From positions 5,084,001 through 5,148,000 of the forward strand of contig NZ_CP049143.1 of the NCBI RefSeq assembly GCF_011044495.1: a DNA stretch of 64,000 bases. The letters are read 5' to 3'. The translations under genes were made by a program, and so were the position numbers. This stretch comes from Roseimicrobium sp. ORNL1. Lineage in GTDB: Bacteria; Verrucomicrobiota; Verrucomicrobiia; Verrucomicrobiales; Verrucomicrobiaceae. The notes below the pieces were generated by a model, which saw only the letters and a program-made list of their open reading frames with translations, was not told the DNA's origin and did no database searches. Within the stretch, counting starts at the first letter, position 1. The number at the start of each line of letters is the position of its first letter. This document shows positions 38,353 to 47,831 of the stretch, piece by piece.

Positions 38353-38997
38353 CTAGAAACACCGCCGTCTGCGCCTCGTACACATCATCAGCGCACCCAG
38401 TACAAACAACAGCCCGCGCGTCGGCTCAGGCGCAGCAGCGAGCGAGGCAAGTCCCGCTTCGGCTGGATTAAACGCTTCCGCACCCGGACTGTAATCCACG
38501 CCGTCCTGGGTGTAGAACATCAACTGCCATCCTGAGGTGCCATCCAAGGGAGTAACCCAAGGGTAGCTGCCGTCGTGCCCCTCACTATCCGTGTACATCC
38601 CGTACGAATCCCCTGCGTTGATCTCCGGTTGAGCCAAGGTCGCTCCCGGCAGCCAATAAACAGCCAGCGGATCTCCCGCGTCCCAGCCGGCGACGTCCTC
38701 CAACAAAAGCTCAGGAGTAGCCCCGTCCAGAACACCGGGAATGCCGGACAAACTCAAATCCGTGAGATAGACCACCACATCATCGTCGCTGAGGTAGCTT
38801 CCCAGCGGAACATATCCTGGCCCCATCGTACTGAAGGTCCCATCCATCGTGCTGACCACGAGCATGACAAGACTGGAATCCGGAATGGGATTGCCATTCT
38901 GATCCTTCAGTAGATCTGCGTTCAGATAAAACGATACCGAGCCTTGCAAGGAAGCCGTGAGCAGGAAAAGAGCGGTCAGCGCCGAGAGTAAACGCAT
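38353..38997 (-). CDS. Small PEP-CTERM exported protein
   Basis: 214 residues. An N-terminal signal (MRLLSALTALFLLTASLQG) is followed by an acidic beta-rich body with few charged basics, and the end is APEPTRGLLFVLGALMM then CTRRRRRCF. That PEP motif, hydrophobic helix and arginine cluster form a PEP-CTERM sorting signal similar to that of the giant protein, so both probably use the same exosortase. It starts 9 bp after the TIGR02597-type gene and is probably co-transcribed with it. Function of the body is unknown. Confidence 0.85.
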   Translation of the reverse strand: MRLLSALTALFLLTASLQGSVSFYLNADLLKDQNGNPIPDSSLVMLVVSTMDGTFSTMGPGYVPLGSYLSDDDVVVYLTDLSLSGIPGVLDGATPELLLEDVAGWDAGDPLAVYWLPGATLAQPEINAGDSYGMYTDSEGHDGSYPWVTPLDGTSGWQLMFYTQDGVDYSPGAEAFNPAEAGLASLAAAPEPTRGLLFVLGALMMCTRRRRRCF

Positions 38998-39006
38998 GAG
39001 GATTGT

Positions 39007-40224
39007 CTAGGGAGTTTCGAGAGGGAGATAGGGTGGCGTCACGTCCCACAAAGATGAAGAAGGCGCCGGAGTCGCCTTTTTTCGAATGACGAACACTCGC
39101 GAAGAAGACATCACCACATCATTGTCCGCCAACACCAAAGGCACTCCAGCCTTGCGCCAGCCAGGACCGGCGCCAGAACTGCCGCCAAAGTAGTAATAGC
39201 TGACAGTCGCCGCACGGTTGAAACCCAAGGACGCATTGTGCCACACCAGCAACATGTCCTGCCGGACGGCCAGGGAATGCGAACTGCTGGGAACAAACGC
39301 TCCCGACTCGATAAGATTGAGATCCCGCAGCCGCATCTCCACTGGAATCGGAGCCGCCACGAAATTGTCCTGATTCACATTGGCAGCAAGCGTGTTCAGT
39401 GGCGTGGCAAACTTCGCAACGTGGACGTCGCCGGAAAAGACGAGTGTCGTGCCCGAGGGATTATTGTGGCGGACAATGAAGAAGGAATCAGGCGGCAGCA
39501 CCGTGTCGTTTGCCACCACATCAGGGACGCCGGACTTCCGCCAACCAGGTTCGGAACCCGAGTAGTAATAGAAGACTTGATCAAACGCGAGATTCTCGCC
39601 AGCCACAGTGTGGTTTGGAAGAAGCACCGAAGTGGGCCTCGCTGAAGCCGAATGCGAGGCGCTCGGGTGAATCCCCTGCCCATTCGGGAACACCGTGCCC
39701 AACGTATGATAGGGAACCACCTCGATGGCAATTTGCCCGGTCATGGCAGACAGGTCATAGCCCATGGTATCAACGACAACAGTGTTCACACCATTGGCCA
39801 CGACGGGGCAGAAAATCCCCGCCCTGCTGCCACTCTTGAAGGACACGTAGTAGGTGTTGGGCTGCGTCCCCTGCAAATAAACAAACTGATTCTGCGGAAG
39901 TACCACCCCTTCAGGAAGGGTCAGCACATTGGATGTGTCCGTATACGATTCCGAGGCATCTCTGACACCATCGCCATCAGTATCCACAAACGGCTCCCCT
40001 TCATCATATTGCCCATTGGCACCGACTTCAGCCACACTCGTCACCAGCGCTGGCGTTCGCTTGAAAGGAACAAACAAGTAGCTGTCCGAATTACCCGCCA
40101 GCGCCACCTCAGTGTACCCCATGGGATCCGTGACCCCGTCCGCTGCCTTCACTGCGAAAGGAGCGGCCACAAGATGCAGCAGCATAGCTATCACTGTGCC
40201 GGCATTGCGATGGGAGGGGACCAT
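39007..40224 (-). CDS. TIGR02597-type exported protein
   Basis: 405 residues with a signal peptide (AMLLHLVAAPFAVKA). The start of the mature protein, DPMGYTEVALAGNSDSYLFVPFKR, and two halves with GWRKSGVPDVVANDTVLPPDSFFIVRH and GWRKAGVPLVLADNDVVMSSSRVFVIRK match what I know of the verrucomicrobial TIGR02597 family. The two halves look like an internal duplication. It sits upstream of a PEP-CTERM gene, a common pairing. Role unknown, presumably an outer-membrane or surface protein. Confidence 0.8.
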   Translation of the reverse strand: MVPSHRNAGTVIAMLLHLVAAPFAVKAADGVTDPMGYTEVALAGNSDSYLFVPFKRTPALVTSVAEVGANGQYDEGEPFVDTDGDGVRDASESYTDTSNVLTLPEGVVLPQNQFVYLQGTQPNTYYVSFKSGSRAGIFCPVVANGVNTVVVDTMGYDLSAMTGQIAIEVVPYHTLGTVFPNGQGIHPSASHSASARPTSVLLPNHTVAGENLAFDQVFYYYSGSEPGWRKSGVPDVVANDTVLPPDSFFIVRHNNPSGTTLVFSGDVHVAKFATPLNTLAANVNQDNFVAAPIPVEMRLRDLNLIESGAFVPSSSHSLAVRQDMLLVWHNASLGFNRAATVSYYYFGGSSGAGPGWRKAGVPLVLADNDVVMSSSRVFVIRKKATPAPSSSLWDVTPPYLPLETP

Positions 40225-40271
40225 GGGTGATGTGTACGTTAAAGGTTGCTGTTCTCAAGCGATCCAATTCT

Positions 40272-41444
40272 TTAGTCCGATGGACCCTGCCCGCTCAGCA
40301 CCTCCATGATCTTCGCGGGCGATTCGCGATTCATCGCGAGCCAGGCCATCCCACGCAGACCAGGGTTGGCGTGTTTAAAAAAGTGTTTGTAGCCGGTGCA
40401 CAGGTAGTTCAATCCCGGTTCACCGTCCGGGGTGCGGATGAAGCGATTCTTCGGACACTCGCCGTGGCAGGCAAAACGCACTTCACACTCGCGGCAGTAG
40501 CGCGGCAGCGTGTCCACTTTCGCAGTGCCGAAGAGTCGCTGCGGTGCATCGCGCACCATGTCACCCAGACCTTTATCCAAAAGATTGCCGAGCCGATGAC
40601 GCGGCGTCACGAAGTGATCGCAGGAATAGATATCGCCATTGTGCTCCATCGCCACCGCGTCGCCGCACGTCTCTCGAAAGAGACACAAACCGGAGGGTTG
40701 CCCCATCCAGACACCGAGCATCACATCGAAGAGTTGCACGAACACTTTCCCGACATCGCACGTCACCCACTGGTCCCAGATCGAAGTCAGGAAACTGCCC
40801 CAGTCATCCGCAAGCACGCTGGCATCACTGGCAACTTCCCCTTCCCCCACCCTCTCCACCAGCGGGATGAATTGCAGATGGGTTGAGCCAGCGCTTTTGA
40901 GGAATTCATAGACTTCCAGCGGGCGCCGCGCGCTCTCGCGATGCACCACCGTCAGCGTGTTGAAATCCACCCTATGACGTTTCAGCACCTCAAGCCCACG
41001 CAACACGTTGTCGAACGTTGGCCTCCCACCTTTATCCACGCGGTACAAGTCGTGAAGGTCTCGTGGTCCGTCGATGCTCAGGCCGACGAGAAAATTCTCA
41101 CGCCGCAGAAACTCTCCCCAGACATCGTCCAACAGCACCCCGTTGGTCTGGAAAGCATTGGCAATCCGGCGCCCGCGGCCGAGTTCCTTTTGCAAGGCCA
41201 CCGCCTTTTCGAAGAACGGCACACCCATGAGCGTGGGCTCACCGCCCTGCCACGCAAACAAGACTTCCGCCCCCGCCGGTTGCGATTCAATCTGGCCACG
41301 CACATATGCCTCCAGCACCTCATCCGTCATGCGGTGGCTGCCAGACGGATAAAGCCCTTCCTTCTCAAGATAAAAGCAATACTTGCAGTCCAGATTGCAC
41401 TTCGCCCCGGAGGGCTTGGCCATGACGTGAAAGGGACTGGACAT
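40272..41444 (-). CDS. Anaerobic sulfatase-maturating enzyme (radical SAM, anSME-type)
   Basis: 390 residues from the ATG at 41444 (MSSPFHVMAKPSG); a longer in-frame start overlaps the sulfatase gene. The radical-SAM motif is CNLDCKYC (Cys16, Cys20, Cys23), then WQGGEPTLMG. SPASM-domain cysteines are seen in CLFRETCGDAVAMEHNGDIY, then YSCDHF and CRECEVRFACHGECPKNR. anSME oxidises the active-site Cys or Ser of sulfatases to formylglycine. The adjacent upstream sulfatase has the matching CxPxR motif and ends 19 bp before this gene, so enzyme and client are in one operon. Confidence 0.93.
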   Translation of the reverse strand: MSSPFHVMAKPSGAKCNLDCKYCFYLEKEGLYPSGSHRMTDEVLEAYVRGQIESQPAGAEVLFAWQGGEPTLMGVPFFEKAVALQKELGRGRRIANAFQTNGVLLDDVWGEFLRRENFLVGLSIDGPRDLHDLYRVDKGGRPTFDNVLRGLEVLKRHRVDFNTLTVVHRESARRPLEVYEFLKSAGSTHLQFIPLVERVGEGEVASDASVLADDWGSFLTSIWDQWVTCDVGKVFVQLFDVMLGVWMGQPSGLCLFRETCGDAVAMEHNGDIYSCDHFVTPRHRLGNLLDKGLGDMVRDAPQRLFGTAKVDTLPRYCRECEVRFACHGECPKNRFIRTPDGEPGLNYLCTGYKHFFKHANPGLRGMAWLAMNRESPAKIMEVLSGQGPSD

Positions 41445-41463
41445 TGAAAGCGCGATCTCAACA

Positions 41464-43401
41464 CTAGCTCGCCGATGCCCACTGCACGCGGTAAAACGCC
41501 TTCCCCCCCTGAAAGGCATCACTCATCAGCACGGGTCCGTTGTTACCGATGACCACGGAACCGACATTCGCCCATAGCACGAGGTCGGTGGACTTTTGCA
41601 TCTGGTAATTGGTATTAATGCGCGATAGAAAGGTGATCTGCACCTCTGCCTGCTCGCCAAGTGTCGGGTCGGTCCAGCGTTTGATTTCAAACTTCGTCTG
41701 CTCTGGAGCAATAGAAGGCGCGAAGGACCGGGGCGCCAGGCGCGTCGTCTCCAGGGTTGCGAGTTGGCCCATCAAGGTCGTGCGCGCCGCTTCTTGCTCG
41801 GGTGTGGCCTGCAGGCTGCCTCCGTCAGTGACGCGTTGCGCCTCAGCCCACTCCGAAATGTTATTCACCTCCAGTGGCAGTCCAAAGAACGCGTTGTAGT
41901 CGCCGCCATCCGGTCGCAGATCGTAGAACTCCTGCTGATCCGCCACCGCACCGGCGCCATCGAAATAACGCGCATATTTGTAATCCTGGGAACGGACCAT
42001 GCGAATGCGGTTCGGCGGCGGGACCGCCCCATTGGGAAAGGTGGCCGCATCCGCCGCCGCATAGATATCGTCGAAGGTGAAAAGAATATAGTCCTGCACC
42101 GGAGGAGCCGCGGGATTGAGCACGATGCTGCTGTAGTCGATCCCCGCGAAGTTTTTCGTCTGCCAGTTCGGCACGCCAGTCAGTGCGCAGAGTGTCGGCA
42201 AAAGGTCCACATGTGACACCATGGCATTGGTGCTTTGTGCCGTTGGATAGAGCACGGGATTCGACCAAATCAACGGCACACGCAGCACCTCGTCATACGT
42301 CACGAACGTCTTCTGCCGCAAGGCGCCATGGCACATCCCATTCTCACCGTGATCGGACGTGCGGATGATCAACGTGTCATTCAGGGCGTCCGTTCCCGCC
42401 GCTCCGAGGTTATCAAACGTCGCCAGCAACTCTCCGATCTGGCCATCCACCTTCTTCATGAGGTTGCCGTAGAAGTTCAGGTAGTTCTGCTGCACCTGCG
42501 GCGTGGCGACGATACCCAGGCCCCCAGCCATCACCGCCTTGATCGCCGCATGTGCCGTTGGCTTGTAGTTCGTGGCCAGGTTTTCATTCACCGTTGGCGG
42601 AAGCGTCAGAGGCGGCACCGTTGGCACCAGCCAGCTATCATCATAGCCGCCTTCAATGTAAGCGGGTGTTCCAGTGCCGCCTAGCGGGAGCCCGGGATAG
42701 GCCAGCACATCGTGGGGATTGATCAGTGAAACCACCAGGCAAAACGGCCGGCCCGTCGGATTCTGGATTCGGTTTTCCAGGAAGGCCTTCGCGTCACTGA
42801 TGAAGCGCTGGTCATGATTCGCCGTGCCGCCGCCGAAGTTCGTGATGGCCGTATCACCACCTGCATCTGGCGCGTCCCAACCGCTGAACCCGTACCGGCT
42901 GAGATCATCTTCGATCCAAGTACCGTCCACTCCATGGATCCCATGGCTCATGTGCCACTTGCCCTTGTAGATCACATCATAGCCCGCTTCCATGAGACAT
43001 GTCGCCAGGTTGGGCAGGGAAGGATCAAGCTGTGGCTCGATCGGCGACTGCTGATAGTCCTCCGTCAGCGTGGAGTGCGCATGATGCTGCGCTGGGAACA
43101 GCCCGGTGAATAACGAATTCCGCGACGGAGTACACATGGCCGTAGCGCAGAACGCATGGGTAAACGTCAACCCGTTATTCTTCAGCCGCGTCGTATTTGG
43201 CAAATTGGCCGCTTCCCAACCAGCAGGGATCCACATGGGTGGCCGCTCCTGATCCGTCAGAATCAGCATGAGATTCATCGGCGAAGGCAGTTGCGCGCCT
43301 TGAGCCGTTTGCTGGGTCACCACACCAAAGAACTGCGTGCCCACCATGGCAGCAGAAAGTTGCTTCAGAAACTGGCGCCTGTTGGGATCGGGGTTGGCCA
43401 T
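41464..43401 (-). CDS. Type I sulfatase, formylglycine (Cys) type, exported
   Basis: 645 residues. The N-terminus NRRQFLKQLSAAMVG is a twin-arginine-like signal. NLMLILTDQERPPMW gives the first metal-binding aspartate. CTPSRNSLFTG (Cys90) is the formylglycine signature, followed by YKGKWHMSHG and a RTSDHGENGMCHG metal site. The last ~90 residues (PTLGEQAEVQITFLSRINTN, and a Y-Q-M-Q-K-S-T motif) form a beta-rich appendage often seen at the end of verrucomicrobial exported proteins. Sulfatases of these bacteria act on sulfated polysaccharides; the exact substrate cannot be told. Confidence 0.92.
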   Translation of the reverse strand: MANPDPNRRQFLKQLSAAMVGTQFFGVVTQQTAQGAQLPSPMNLMLILTDQERPPMWIPAGWEAANLPNTTRLKNNGLTFTHAFCATAMCTPSRNSLFTGLFPAQHHAHSTLTEDYQQSPIEPQLDPSLPNLATCLMEAGYDVIYKGKWHMSHGIHGVDGTWIEDDLSRYGFSGWDAPDAGGDTAITNFGGGTANHDQRFISDAKAFLENRIQNPTGRPFCLVVSLINPHDVLAYPGLPLGGTGTPAYIEGGYDDSWLVPTVPPLTLPPTVNENLATNYKPTAHAAIKAVMAGGLGIVATPQVQQNYLNFYGNLMKKVDGQIGELLATFDNLGAAGTDALNDTLIIRTSDHGENGMCHGALRQKTFVTYDEVLRVPLIWSNPVLYPTAQSTNAMVSHVDLLPTLCALTGVPNWQTKNFAGIDYSSIVLNPAAPPVQDYILFTFDDIYAAADAATFPNGAVPPPNRIRMVRSQDYKYARYFDGAGAVADQQEFYDLRPDGGDYNAFFGLPLEVNNISEWAEAQRVTDGGSLQATPEQEAARTTLMGQLATLETTRLAPRSFAPSIAPEQTKFEIKRWTDPTLGEQAEVQITFLSRINTNYQMQKSTDLVLWANVGSVVIGNNGPVLMSDAFQGGKAFYRVQWASAS

Positions 43402-43555
43402 GAGACGCAGAAAAGCAGAGACCGCGGCAGGCGTCCAATCTTAAGCCCAAGACTGAAGAAAACACCCATCCGCTCCGCGAAATGCCTGCGAAGCTGTTGG
43501 CGAATGCGGTCGATACGGCACGACCATGTCGGTGTTCCCGCGGATGATTGACACC

Positions 43556-44266
43556 CTACGCCTGTCCCGCCGCCACATCTTCCCGCATGCTCTGCATGTC
43601 ACGGGCCAGCTTCACGATTTCATTGCTGTCCCCCACCCTGAGCTTGCGCTTGATGTGCGCGCGATGGGTCTCAATGGTTTTGACACTCAGGCAAAGGCGG
43701 TCGGCAATCTCGCGGGTGCCCAGTCCCTGGCCGATGGCGCGGAAGACTTCCAGCTCGCGGTCGGACAGGAGGCGCAGATACGCATCACCCAGTTCTTCAC
43801 CCGAGTGGATGGCTTTAAAAATCAGCCGGTCACTGAAGCGCTGGCTGACATAGAGCCCGTTGTTGGTCACGCGCGCCAGTGCCGCGCCGAGTTCGGTGAG
43901 GCTTTCGTCCTTGCGCAGGTATCCCTTCGCACCGGCACGCAGGGCGCGCAGGGCGTAGTTCGTCTCGTCATGCATGGAGACCATCAGCACCGTGAGCTTG
44001 GGGTCCTCGCTCAGCATCATCTTGGTGAGCTCCACGCCATCACGACCCGGCAGGGAGATATCCATCAGCACGATGTCAGGCTGCTGCTTTCGGAAGACTT
44101 CCAGCGCCTCGAAGCCATCCCCGGCTTCGCCGCACGCCACCACCCCGTCCATCTGTTTCAGCAGGCGGATGATGCCAAACCGGAAGGCGGGATGATCATC
44201 GACGACGAGTACCTTGAGACACTTCTGGGGCGCCTCAAAGTTTTGAGCAATGTCTTCTTGAGCCAT
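43556..44266 (-). CDS. NarL/LuxR-family response regulator
   Basis: 236 residues. The receiver domain has KVLVVDDHPAFR (acidic pair), phospho-acceptor Asp69 in IVLMDISLPG, and KGYLRKDES with the conserved lysine. The C-terminal LuxR-type HTH is LSDRELEVFRAIGQGLGTRE, then IADRLCLSVKTIETHRAHIKRKL. It therefore binds DNA after phosphorylation. No histidine kinase is adjacent; the neighbour on the other side is a divergent ECF-like sigma gene, which it might control. Confidence 0.93.
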   Translation of the reverse strand: MAQEDIAQNFEAPQKCLKVLVVDDHPAFRFGIIRLLKQMDGVVACGEAGDGFEALEVFRKQQPDIVLMDISLPGRDGVELTKMMLSEDPKLTVLMVSMHDETNYALRALRAGAKGYLRKDESLTELGAALARVTNNGLYVSQRFSDRLIFKAIHSGEELGDAYLRLLSDRELEVFRAIGQGLGTREIADRLCLSVKTIETHRAHIKRKLRVGDSNEIVKLARDMQSMREDVAAGQA

Positions 44267-44595
44267 GGAGCGACGGAGTCAGGACAACTACTGAGTCGCC
44301 CCTCAGGCACCTGCCGCGTGCATCACTGAGCCCATTGAGTCGAGCATCCCGGTCCGGAAACGCCTCGGACAAAATCGAAGGCATCGTTCCTCCACCACCA
44401 CCCTCGAATTCATTGCATAATGCAACATTCCGCTGACAGCACGGTTTGGACAGGTGATGATGTGTCCGAAACGTCCCTTTTGGGCGGCGAGATGAGGATG
44501 GGGAAACCCAATTGCACCAATTTTGGCGCAAGGTTTGCATCACGTACCAGTTTCCCTTATAAGTCGAATCTTAAGCCATCCCACGGGTACCTCGT
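44267..44595. promoter_or_regulatory. Divergent promoter region between response regulator and sigma factor, with candidate sigma70 promoter
   Basis: This 329-bp divergent spacer has no gene. On the plus strand, TTGCAT (44535-44540), a 17-bp spacer and TATAAG (44558-44563) form a reasonable sigma70-like promoter about 32 bp upstream of the ATG at 44596. The remainder is more AT-rich than the genes and must also hold the response-regulator promoter on the minus strand; I cannot define it. Confidence 0.5.
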
Positions 44596-45372
44596 ATGAC
44601 AAAGACAGAAGCCGAAACTGCTCTCTCCCAGGTCGCCGAAAAGCCGGTGGCACTCCAAGGTGGGAAAAGCATGCCAGAAACCCGCTGGAGCCTGGTGCAA
44701 AAGGTGAAGGAGAAGGACGACCAGAAAGCCAAGGTCGCACTCGGGGAACTGATGAAAATCTACTGGGACCCTCTCCGCGCCTTCGCCTTGGGCAGAGGTG
44801 AGCCCCTTTCGGATGTGGATGATGCCGTGCAGGGCTTTTACGAGATGCTCATCACCCGCGGGTCCATGCTGAGTGTGAACCAAGACCGGGGGCGCCTCCG
44901 TTCCTTCCTTCGTGCGTCCTTCGAGCGCTACCTCATTGACCAGTGGGACAAGCGCTCCGCTGCCAAGCGCGGCGGGGGCCGGCACCACGTGTCCCTCGAT
45001 CAAGAGGAGGAGGAGCACCACCATATCAAGGAACTCTCCCATGACATGACCCCCGAGCGCATCTTCGAGCGGCGCTGGGTGCTCACCCTGCTGGCCCGCG
45101 TCATGGAGGCGCTGCGGGCCAACTACGCCAGCCGCGGCAAGGAAGAAATCTACGAGGCGCTCAAGGGCGCGCTCGAATGGCAGAGCACCGACTTCAGCTA
45201 CGCCGAGGCCGGAGCAAAAATCGGCATGAACGAGAATGCGGTGAAGCAGGCCGTATTCCGCATGCGCAAAAAGTTTGGCGAACTCCTGCGCTGGGAAGTG
45301 GCTGAGACGGTGAGTGACCCGGCGGATGTGGACGCGGAACTGCGTGAGCTCCTCAATGCGCTGGGCAACTGA
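44596..45372 (+). CDS. ECF-like RNA polymerase sigma factor
   Basis: 258 residues. After ETRWSLVQKVKEKDDQKAK, region 2 reads GELMKIYWDPLRAFALGRG, then DVDDAVQGFYEMLI and RGRLRSFLRASFERYLIDQW, the sigma2-type core and DNA-melting helix of planctomycete/verrucomicrobial ECF sigmas. Region 4 is the HTH FSYAEAGAKIGMNENAVKQA, then VFRMRKKFGELL. Its stop is 44 bp before a membrane Ser/Thr kinase with a zinc ribbon. Such sigma-kinase pairs are common in this superphylum, where the kinase is thought to control the sigma or its anti-sigma. Confidence 0.9.
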   Translation: MTKTEAETALSQVAEKPVALQGGKSMPETRWSLVQKVKEKDDQKAKVALGELMKIYWDPLRAFALGRGEPLSDVDDAVQGFYEMLITRGSMLSVNQDRGRLRSFLRASFERYLIDQWDKRSAAKRGGGRHHVSLDQEEEEHHHIKELSHDMTPERIFERRWVLTLLARVMEALRANYASRGKEEIYEALKGALEWQSTDFSYAEAGAKIGMNENAVKQAVFRMRKKFGELLRWEVAETVSDPADVDAELRELLNALGN

Positions 45373-45416
45373 GCCAGCGCCAGTCGAAGTCGACGCACTC
45401 TCCCGACGCGGCGATC

Positions 45417-47831
45417 ATGGCAACCTGTAGCAAGTGTGACTTCAGCTACGACCCCGCCGTGGTTCCCGGCGGGCTTTGTCCACGCTGCCTGCTGCTGGGC
45501 ATGCATGACTCGCGTTTTGAAAGCCCGCCGGAGGACGAAGACGACGACGTCCCTCCCCCCACCATCCGGGGCCTGGCCACCACCCTGGAGGACGATGAAC
45601 TTGCCGCCGAGCTGCCAAACTTCGAACTCGTGGAGCGGCTGGGCAAAGGGGGCATGGGAGTGGTGTGGAAGGCGCGCGAACGCGTGCTGAACCGCCACGT
45701 GGCCATCAAGCTCCTGCACAATGTGAAGAATGACGCGGCCTTCGTGGAGCGCTTCACCCGCGAGGCCTGCGTCATGGCGCAGCTCAATCATCCCAACATT
45801 GTCACGCTCTACAGTTTCGGCCGCACCCGTTCCAACCACTGCTATCTCGTCATGGAGATGGTGGATGGCGCGGACCTCGCGGATCTCATGGCGCACCATC
45901 GCCTGGATGTCCCCACCGCGCTCACCATTGTGCATGACATCTGCGCCGCGCTGAGTCACGCGCATGAGGCAGGCTTTGTGCACCGGGACATCAAGCCGGG
46001 CAATGTCCTCATCGACCGGCACGGCCGCATCAAGGTCGCCGACTTCGGCCTCGCCCGGCTCACCCGCATGTCGGACAAGGACACCCTGGCCATCACGAAG
46101 CAGGGCTGGGCCGTCGGCACGCCCCACTACACCGCACCAGAGCAGGCCAACGGGCGCGGAGACGAGGACAACCGGGCGGACATCTACAGCTTGGGCGTCA
46201 TGCTATACCAGATGCTCACCGGCGAGCTGCCCATCGGCATCTTCCGTCCGCCGTCGCAGAAGGAGAAGATGGACAAGCGGCTCGACAAGGTGGTGCTGCG
46301 TGCGCTGCAGGAAGAGCCCGCCAAACGGTACCAGGAGATTGAGGAATTCAGCAATGATGTCCAGGCCATCCGGGAAGACGTGGACCCCGTGCTCCTGGAA
46401 GAGCAGAAGGAGGCCCGCAACGCCACACGCTGGAAGCAGCGCCTGGAAATGGCTCTGGCCATCTCCCTGTCCCTCGTCATGGGCATCATGGGCGCGTGGT
46501 ATGTGCGGGACTGGCTCGAAATGCCCGGCTCCAAGAAAGCGGATGCCGCCGAGGTTGCTCTTCCCGACGGAGGGGTGACCGCCCTGCACATCACGCCCAC
46601 CGCAGATGACAAAGGGCCGACCATCACTCGCGAGATTCGCATTCAGCCACCCGCTCTCTCGAAAGGCAGCCTCTTCGGACGCAGCGTCTGCGCCAGGGAA
46701 GACTGGGTGGCCATTGGCGCGCCCAATGACACCTCCAAGAATTCCCGCGACCTCGGCGCCGTCTACCTCTACAAGCGCGATGACGCGGGCACCTGGTCCC
46801 TGAAGCAGCGCCTCGCCAATCCCCACCCCGGACTCGGCAGTCGCTTCGGCCACGAGGTAGCGCTCTGCAGCGGACGACTGGTGGTCGGCTCCCCGCGCCA
46901 CCCCAAGATCGAGACCGGCTCCAGCACGGTCGATACCTATGAATTCCACGAGCCCTCGGGACGGTGGCGCCCTTCGGGAAATGAGCTTCCCTTGCTGGAA
47001 TCTTCCGCACTGGGCGTCGCGGTCCTCGCGTGTAAGGATCGCTATCTGGCCATCGAATCTCAGTCTGGCTTCAATACGGAATCCCCCTCCACCAAAGTCC
47101 ACCTCTACTCTCCGCAAGCAGGCGCCCTCACTGCCGGCCACACGGAATTGACCGGCCTCAGCCACCTCTCCTCTTCAACGGATGCGGCCCTCATCAACGC
47201 CGGAGAATTCGTCACCTGCCTTCGCCCCAAGGGCTCCGACTTCCCAACCCTCCTCCATGTCTCGCAGAAGCAGGGCACCTGGCAGAGCCAGCCTCTCACC
47301 GGCCCCATGGTCAACACCGGCACTCCGCCTCCCGGAAATTTTCAAAGCGTCGCCGCCTCGGATGCCCTGGTGGTCGCCGGCAGTCCCAAGTGGAATCATC
47401 TTACCGGACTCGTCTGGGTCCTGCGCCGGGATGCTACCACAGGCAGCCTGGTCCACGAAACCTATCTCCGTCCGGAAGAGGCTCAAGGCTCAGGTGAATT
47501 TGGCAAGTCGGTATCCCTGTCCGGCAACTGGCTCGCCGCGGGAGCGGATCATGGCGTGGTGGCAGAGGCGCACCGGGGTGCCGTGAGCCTCTTTCACCGG
47601 GAGGAAGGCGAAGGTGCGGACGCAGGCGCGGCTTGGGAAAGGCGCCTCTACATTCCCGCCACCGCACGCAGCGGCGCTGCCAGTTTCGGCTACAGCCTTT
47701 CCCTCACGCCCCAATGGGTCGTCGTCGGCGCGCCGAATTCAAGCGGCATGGCCGAATCCATGGACCCCGCCGACATGGACACCGCCACCGGCGCCGTGTT
47801 TATCTATGAATTCTCCCAGCCGCTTCCTTGA
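45417..47831 (+). CDS. Membrane Ser/Thr protein kinase with zinc ribbon and C-terminal beta-propeller
   Basis: 804 residues. An N-terminal zinc ribbon (CSKC and CPRC) leads into the Hanks kinase domain from about residue 69: GKGGMGVVWKA (Gly loop), HVAIKLL (Lys), HRDIKPGNVLI (catalytic loop), VADFGLAR (DFG) and TAPEQA. One TM helix (LAISLSLVMGIMGAWYV, about 345-363) divides it from a ~430-residue outside part with FG-GAP-like propeller blades (LFGRSVCAREDWVAIGAPND, then SRFGHEVALCSGRLVVGSP, FGKSVSLSGNWLAAGAD and FGYSLSLTPQWVVVGAPN). The propeller probably senses an extracytoplasmic ligand and the kinase signals to the sigma factor encoded immediately upstream. Confidence 0.92.
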   Translation: MATCSKCDFSYDPAVVPGGLCPRCLLLGMHDSRFESPPEDEDDDVPPPTIRGLATTLEDDELAAELPNFELVERLGKGGMGVVWKARERVLNRHVAIKLLHNVKNDAAFVERFTREACVMAQLNHPNIVTLYSFGRTRSNHCYLVMEMVDGADLADLMAHHRLDVPTALTIVHDICAALSHAHEAGFVHRDIKPGNVLIDRHGRIKVADFGLARLTRMSDKDTLAITKQGWAVGTPHYTAPEQANGRGDEDNRADIYSLGVMLYQMLTGELPIGIFRPPSQKEKMDKRLDKVVLRALQEEPAKRYQEIEEFSNDVQAIREDVDPVLLEEQKEARNATRWKQRLEMALAISLSLVMGIMGAWYVRDWLEMPGSKKADAAEVALPDGGVTALHITPTADDKGPTITREIRIQPPALSKGSLFGRSVCAREDWVAIGAPNDTSKNSRDLGAVYLYKRDDAGTWSLKQRLANPHPGLGSRFGHEVALCSGRLVVGSPRHPKIETGSSTVDTYEFHEPSGRWRPSGNELPLLESSALGVAVLACKDRYLAIESQSGFNTESPSTKVHLYSPQAGALTAGHTELTGLSHLSSSTDAALINAGEFVTCLRPKGSDFPTLLHVSQKQGTWQSQPLTGPMVNTGTPPPGNFQSVAASDALVVAGSPKWNHLTGLVWVLRRDATTGSLVHETYLRPEEAQGSGEFGKSVSLSGNWLAAGADHGVVAEAHRGAVSLFHREEGEGADAGAAWERRLYIPATARSGAASFGYSLSLTPQWVVVGAPNSSGMAESMDPADMDTATGAVFIYEFSQPLP

